A stretch of 64,000 nt of DNA, taken from Massilia pinisoli. GTDB lineage: Bacteria; Pseudomonadota; Gammaproteobacteria; Burkholderiales; Burkholderiaceae_D. Position 1 is the first letter of the stretch. Every line of letters begins with the position of its first letter. The notes under the pieces are model-generated. The model had not been told where the DNA came from. It was given only the letters and a program-made list of their open reading frames with translations, and did no database searches. Location of the stretch: assembly GCF_024753285.1 (NCBI RefSeq), contig NZ_JANUGW010000017.1:62001-126000 (forward strand), read 5' to 3'. This document shows, piece after piece, positions 60,218 to 64,000 of the stretch. The position numbers were made by a program, and so were the translations under genes.

Positions 60218-61138
60218 ATGAAGATTCGCTTCGCTTCGACGCTCGCGGCTGCCGTGCTGTGCGCGCTGGGCGCGGGCGCGCACGCGCAGGACGCTGCGGT
60301 CACGCCGGACAAGGCGCGCGCCAACTTCGCCCGTCCCATCGTGCTCGCCGCCGACGACGTGCGCGCGTATCCGAAGCCGCCGGCAGGCTTCGCCGACGCG
60401 CAGCCGGGCATCGCGCACGGCACGCCGGCGACGCTCATGTACGCGTCCGTCGTCACCGGCACGAAGCGCACGGCGAATGTGTGGCTGCCGGCCGGCTACG
60501 ACAAGACGCGCCGCTATCCGGTGCTGTACCTGTTGCACGGCATCGGCGGCAACCAGGACGAGTGGCGCTGGTACGTGCGCGCCACCGAGGTCCTCGACAA
60601 CCTCGCGGCCGCCGGCAAGATCGTGCCGATGATCGTCGTGATGCCGAACGGCCGCGCGCTGGCGGACGACCGCTCGCCGCCGGAGGACAAGGTCTTCACG
60701 CAGGAGAACGCGGCCGGCTTCGCGCGCTTCGAGCGCGACCTGCTGGAATCACTGGTTCCTGCCGTCGACGCCGCGTATCCGACGCAGGCCAATGCCGCGC
60801 ACCGCGCGATCGGCGGCCTGTCGATGGGCGGCGGGCAGGCGCTGAACTTCGGCCTGACGCATCCCGAGGCCTTCGCCTGGGTGGCGGGTTTCTCGCCGGC
60901 GCCGAACACGAACGATCCAGCCATGCTGGCAGCCAGCGCCGCGAAGTCGGGCAAGCAGCTGCAGCTCGTGTATCTGTCGTGCGGCAACCGCGACGGCTTG
61001 ATCAACGTCGCGCAAGGCGTGCACCGCCAGCTGCGCGCGCAGGGCGTGACCCACGTGTGGAACGTGGACGAGTACGGGCACGACCGCGACAGCTGGGCCG
61101 AGAACCTGTACCACTACGCCCAGATGCTGTTCCGTTGA
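60218..61138 (+). CDS. CE1-like secreted esterase (feruloyl/acetyl esterase type)
   Basis: A 306-residue alpha/beta-hydrolase (signal MKIRFASTLAAAVLCALGAGAHAQ). Motifs include YPVLYLLHGIGGNQDEW for the oxyanion hole, GGLSMGGGQALNFG with nucleophile S202 and a histidine in DEYGHDRDSW. The fold and PVLYLLHG pattern match the esterase D/CE1 group that cleaves acyl groups from hemicellulose. It follows the GH31 gene by 19 bases in the same operon, which suggests it removes acetyl or feruloyl decorations from the same glycan. It converges on the hypothetical gene at 61143. Confidence 0.88.
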   Translation: MKIRFASTLAAAVLCALGAGAHAQDAAVTPDKARANFARPIVLAADDVRAYPKPPAGFADAQPGIAHGTPATLMYASVVTGTKRTANVWLPAGYDKTRRYPVLYLLHGIGGNQDEWRWYVRATEVLDNLAAAGKIVPMIVVMPNGRALADDRSPPEDKVFTQENAAGFARFERDLLESLVPAVDAAYPTQANAAHRAIGGLSMGGGQALNFGLTHPEAFAWVAGFSPAPNTNDPAMLAASAAKSGKQLQLVYLSCGNRDGLINVAQGVHRQLRAQGVTHVWNVDEYGHDRDSWAENLYHYAQMLFR

Positions 61139-61142
61139 GGCC

Positions 61143-62888
61143 TCAGGCGCCGCGCAGGTAGTTCGCGGCGCTCCACAGGCAGCCCAGCCCGATGCCGCCG
61201 AACACGGCGATGCCGAAGCACGCCATGTAGAACAGGCCATCGTGCGGCATCTCCGCCACGTGGTGGGCCGCACCCCAGACGGCCCACGCGCACACGCCGC
61301 CGATGGCGGCATTTTTCACGCAGGCGCCGAACGTGCCTTGCGCGCGCGCGGGCTTGCCCGCCGGCGCGCGCGTGCGCGAGGGAGCAGCCGTGGCAGAGGC
61401 CGGGCCGGCAGGTGCAGCGGGTGCGCGTGCCGGTTGGTCGCTCATCACAGGGCGGCCGTCGCGCGGGATGATGCCGTCCGCCAGCGCGCGCCGGCCGAGG
61501 TCCCATGCGCGTTGCCATTCCGCCTCCGCGATCGTCGCCTTGCGCGCGGCGAGGCCCGCGGCATCGTCCGTCAGCAGGTCGGCGATGAGGGGCCAGACGT
61601 TGCCCCAGCGGCCTTCATCGCCGGGGCCAGGCCGCAGGTCCGGCGCGACGCCGCCGTCGCGGCTCAGGTACGAGTTCGCGGAGAACAGGCGAGTGCCGTC
61701 GCGCCAGCCGTGCGCCTGCGCGAGCGCGGGATCGAACTTCAGGAGCACGACGCAATCCAGTTCGTCCGTGTACGACGCGACGATTGCCCTGGCCGCATCG
61801 ACGACGGCGGCGGCCCTGCCGTCGCCGCGCCCGAGCGTGTGGCGGATGTTGCTCAGCCACTTGGTGCGCACGTCGCCGGGCCATTGCGCCGCGTCGAACA
61901 ACTGCGGCTGGAGCTTGCGCAACCGGTCTTCCGACAACGCCAGCAATGCCGCGTTGCCGGCAAGGGCATGCAGCTGCGGGACGACCAGCTGCGCGGAAGC
62001 CGTGACGGGCAAGGTGGGCGGCGGAGGCGCCGTGCGCAGCAGATGGGCGCCCGGCACGACGTCGACCCGTCCCGCGCCGTCCACGGAATACGTCAGTCCG
62101 GAGAGGGCAGACGTGCCGGATTCTGCCCACGTCTCGGCCGCGAGGTCGCACATCATCGCGGCGACGAACTTGTCATCCGCGCTGCAGAACATGCAGAAGT
62201 TCGCGTGCGGCACGGCGACCCGCAACGGCCCCTTGTGGTGCGCCGCGAGCGCTTCCCAGATGGGTTGCAGCAGCAGGCACGACGCCGCGAGGCCGTCGCC
62301 CAGCTCGACGTAAGAGAAAAACCGCGCGGCGCCGGTGCCATCGTCGGGCCCCTGGATCGCCATCTGCTTGAAGGTGATGCGCGGGTGCACCCAGTTGTAC
62401 AGGTTCCAGACGGCGAGTCCGTACAGCTTGTCCTCGCTCAGCAGCGACGCGCGCAGCGCGGACTGCCGCAGGACGAGGCCGTTCGTCACCGTCTCGAAGA
62501 CGATCTCGAGGTCGCCGGCGAACGGCCGCACGACGACGGGATCCGCCTCGGGTGCGCGCGGCGCCGCGCGCCGGAGAATGGGGAAGACGGCGGCCAACTG
62601 GTCCGGCGTCAGTGGCTCAGCCTGCGGCGGCGGAGAGGGCGCGGCGGCGGCCGGGACGGATTCCGCCTCGATCGCGCACACGCAGCCGCAACCTTCCAGT
62701 GCGCGAGCGTAGCGCTCGGCCGCTTCCCGCGTCAGCCCCCGTTTCACGACGACCGGCTTGCTGCCGAGCAGGGGCGCGACCTCATCCTTGCTGCGCTTGA
62801 ACAGCGCGGCCAGCTGGTCGGCAGCCGGTTCCGCCGCATAGCCGGGCTGCAGCCCTTGTGTCGTGACGCGAAACGTGGGAGAGGTCAT
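61143..62888 (-). CDS. Hypothetical membrane protein with L7/L12-like N-terminal segment
   Basis: A 581-residue protein that I do not recognise. Around residues 25-70, VAPLLGSKPVVVKRGLTREAAERYARALEGCGC resembles the C-terminal domain of ribosomal protein L7/L12 or a metal-binding variant of it. A Pro/Ala/Ser linker follows, then a globular domain of about 350 residues with CMFCSADDK and no clear motif. Near the C terminus comes a low-complexity Ala/Pro/Arg stretch and two probable membrane helices (NAAIGGVCAWAVWGAAHHVA, LFYMACFGIAVFGGIGLGCLW). It ends four bases from the esterase stop. Its 87-base upstream gap holds a TTGCAC...GTGCAA inverted repeat (62924-62951). No link to the glycan genes is evident. 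Confidence 0.75.
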   Translation of the reverse strand: MTSPTFRVTTQGLQPGYAAEPAADQLAALFKRSKDEVAPLLGSKPVVVKRGLTREAAERYARALEGCGCVCAIEAESVPAAAAPSPPPQAEPLTPDQLAAVFPILRRAAPRAPEADPVVVRPFAGDLEIVFETVTNGLVLRQSALRASLLSEDKLYGLAVWNLYNWVHPRITFKQMAIQGPDDGTGAARFFSYVELGDGLAASCLLLQPIWEALAAHHKGPLRVAVPHANFCMFCSADDKFVAAMMCDLAAETWAESGTSALSGLTYSVDGAGRVDVVPGAHLLRTAPPPPTLPVTASAQLVVPQLHALAGNAALLALSEDRLRKLQPQLFDAAQWPGDVRTKWLSNIRHTLGRGDGRAAAVVDAARAIVASYTDELDCVVLLKFDPALAQAHGWRDGTRLFSANSYLSRDGGVAPDLRPGPGDEGRWGNVWPLIADLLTDDAAGLAARKATIAEAEWQRAWDLGRRALADGIIPRDGRPVMSDQPARAPAAPAGPASATAAPSRTRAPAGKPARAQGTFGACVKNAAIGGVCAWAVWGAAHHVAEMPHDGLFYMACFGIAVFGGIGLGCLWSAANYLRGA

Positions 62889-62975
62889 CGCGAGCCTGTC
62901 CTGTTATGAAAGAGGCTCTATTCTTGCACAGAAAACGTTGCAGTTGTGCAATAAAGGTCGACATCCCACGCCCTG

Positions 62976-64000
62976 TCAGCGCCCGTCCTCCTCGACGATG
63001 ACGAGATCCCACGGCGCCAGGCTGACCGTCTCGCCCGCCTTCACCGCGCGGCCGGTCAGCAGGTCCGTCCCCGCCTTGTGGCCGTACGCGAACGTGACGG
63101 GCGCGCCCGAGTAGTTGAAGTAGTAGCGGATCGTCTTGCCGAAGCGGTTGACGCCCGTGCGCGCCTGGATGTGCGCCGGCAGTTGCTGGTCGGCGCCGAT
63201 CAGGCCCCGTTCCTGCAGCACGGTGCGCAAGAGGGCCTTCTGCAGCTTGTCCGACAAATACGTGCCTTCGTAGACGGCCTTGCCCGCGCCGTACTGGTTC
63301 GCCGTGATGGCGGGCCAGCGGCCGAAGAACGGGTGGTCGTACCACGCGAGCGCCTTGGCCGTGTCCAGCTGCAGGAACTCGGCCCAGTGCTTCACCTTGT
63401 TGTCGTCGCCGACCTGGTACGGGTCGCCCTTCAGCGCGAGGGGTTGCGCCAGGTTCGAGAATTCCTGGTAGTGGAAGCCGAGCGCGGCGCGCAACGGGCC
63501 CGGCGCCATCGTCCAGCGCACGGCCGCGTTCTCGTTCGCGAAGCCGCTCTTGAACGTCATGACGACGTGGCCGCCCTTGCGCACGTAGTCGGCAATGCGC
63601 AGGAGGAGGGCGTCGTCGGCGATGTACAGCGTGGGCACGATCAGCACCTTGTATGCGGACAGGTCCTGCGTGTCCGGGAACACGAAGTCCGTGCCGACGT
63701 TCAGGTCGTACAGCGCGCGGTGGATCTGGCGCACTTCCGAGCCGTAGTCGGCATTGGTCCCGGCCGAGCCCCATTGCGACTGCTTCGCGAACGGCATGTC
63801 GTTGATGGCGTTCAGCGAATCGCGGCTCCACAGGATCGCCACGTCGTTATGGATGCGCAGGTCGACGAGATGCTGGCCGATCTTCTGGAGCTCCTTGCCC
63901 GTGCGGCTCATTTCGGCATAGGCGCGGTTCGGCTCCAGGTCGTGCGACAGCACGCCTTTCCAATACGTCTCCTGGTTGCCGTGGATCGACGCCCAGTGCC
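62976..64000 (-). CDS. GH42-type beta-galactosidase, 5' end beyond window
   Basis: The last 341 residues of a glycoside hydrolase, open to the right window edge. The start lies outside. The visible part is the trimerisation domain (residues such as GSAGTNADYGSEVRQIHRALYDLNVGTDFVF and LIVPTLYIADDALLLRIADYVRKGGHVVMTF) and the small C-terminal beta domain (FGKTIRYYFNYSGAPVTFAYGH). The beginning HWASIHGNQETYWKGVLSHD carries the barrel end typical of GH42. The catalytic glutamates lie in the missing part. It is a second beta-galactosidase in the window, after GH35, and fits degalactosylation of the same glycan. The stop is at 62976 with no clear terminator. Confidence 0.85.
   Translation of the reverse strand, partial: HWASIHGNQETYWKGVLSHDLEPNRAYAEMSRTGKELQKIGQHLVDLRIHNDVAILWSRDSLNAINDMPFAKQSQWGSAGTNADYGSEVRQIHRALYDLNVGTDFVFPDTQDLSAYKVLIVPTLYIADDALLLRIADYVRKGGHVVMTFKSGFANENAAVRWTMAPGPLRAALGFHYQEFSNLAQPLALKGDPYQVGDDNKVKHWAEFLQLDTAKALAWYDHPFFGRWPAITANQYGAGKAVYEGTYLSDKLQKALLRTVLQERGLIGADQQLPAHIQARTGVNRFGKTIRYYFNYSGAPVTFAYGHKAGTDLLTGRAVKAGETVSLAPWDLVIVEEDGR

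Noticed and set aside
62924..62951. TTGCAC ... GTGCAA inverted repeat read as a terminator for the GH42 gene
   Set aside because: It lies beyond the GH42 stop on the minus strand but has no T-run and sits in the promoter of the next gene, so its role is undecided.

Overview
The window is GC-rich, densely packed chromosomal DNA from a Gram-negative bacterium with outer-membrane TonB-dependent receptors. Codon use is strongly GC3-biased, and the gene types (quinol-type NO reductase with NnrS, LacI/TonB-receptor sugar loci, PrnA-like halogenases beside TonB receptors) fit a betaproteobacterium of the Oxalobacteraceae, of the Massilia/Duganella kind. That placement is inferred from gene content and composition only. 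I saw no rRNA, tRNA, insertion sequence, CRISPR array, integrase or phage gene. No gap without a gene exceeds about 290 bases; the larger gaps (11864-12137, 13606-13854, 37134-37421, 43947-44236) hold promoters or nothing I can name.

Region 1 (1-9431) is respiratory. A truncated quinol NO reductase gene (norB) faces nnrS and hemN across a shared promoter with an NsrR-like box. Facing hemN tail to tail is a compact six-gene minus-strand operon: a di-haem and a tri-haem cytochrome c, a 59-residue membrane peptide, oxidase subunits II and I of the ba3/B family, and a second di-haem cytochrome c. Region 2 (9593-17396) is mixed: a secreted GH74 xyloglucanase-like enzyme, an orphan sulfate-binding protein, a LprI/DUF1311 protein, a divergent MFS/LysR pair, a TPR protein and a VOC protein.

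Region 3 (17456-27680) is a nearly complete non-phosphorylative L-fucose pathway: mutarotase, aldo-keto reductase (fucose dehydrogenase), fuconolactonase, a two-gene UxaA-type dehydratase (candidate fuconate dehydratase), SDR dehydrogenase, FAH-type hydrolase, FucP permease and a lactate dehydrogenase for the L-lactate product. A double-wHTH GntR/FCD regulator is present, and an identical 17-bp element lies in front of both transcription units. Region 4 (27685-30098) holds a MocR regulator, an AhpD-like protein and a secreted cupin.

Region 5 (30164-47005) is a polysaccharide-utilisation locus: two paralogous LacI regulators, a heparinase II/III-like lyase with a GH105 lipoprotein, an MFS sugar transporter, and two TonB receptors, one of them in an operon with GH35 and DUF2264 enzymes. 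Six LacI-type operator-like sites built on GGTAACGTT lie in its promoters.

Region 6 (47018-64000) is a second glycan locus: an acetyl-esterase-like hydrolase, a membrane-anchored AraC regulator, two paralogous flavin-dependent tryptophan-halogenase-like genes flanking a TonB receptor, then GH29 alpha-L-fucosidase, GH31 glycosidase and a CE1-like esterase, an unrelated hypothetical, and a GH42 beta-galactosidase cut by the window end. A shared ATTT-N3-AATTG motif occurs in four of its promoters. Together with GH74 and the fucose pathway, the enzymes fit degradation of fucosylated, acetylated xyloglucan or a similar fucose-bearing glycan, with the released fucose feeding region 3. This functional link is inference.
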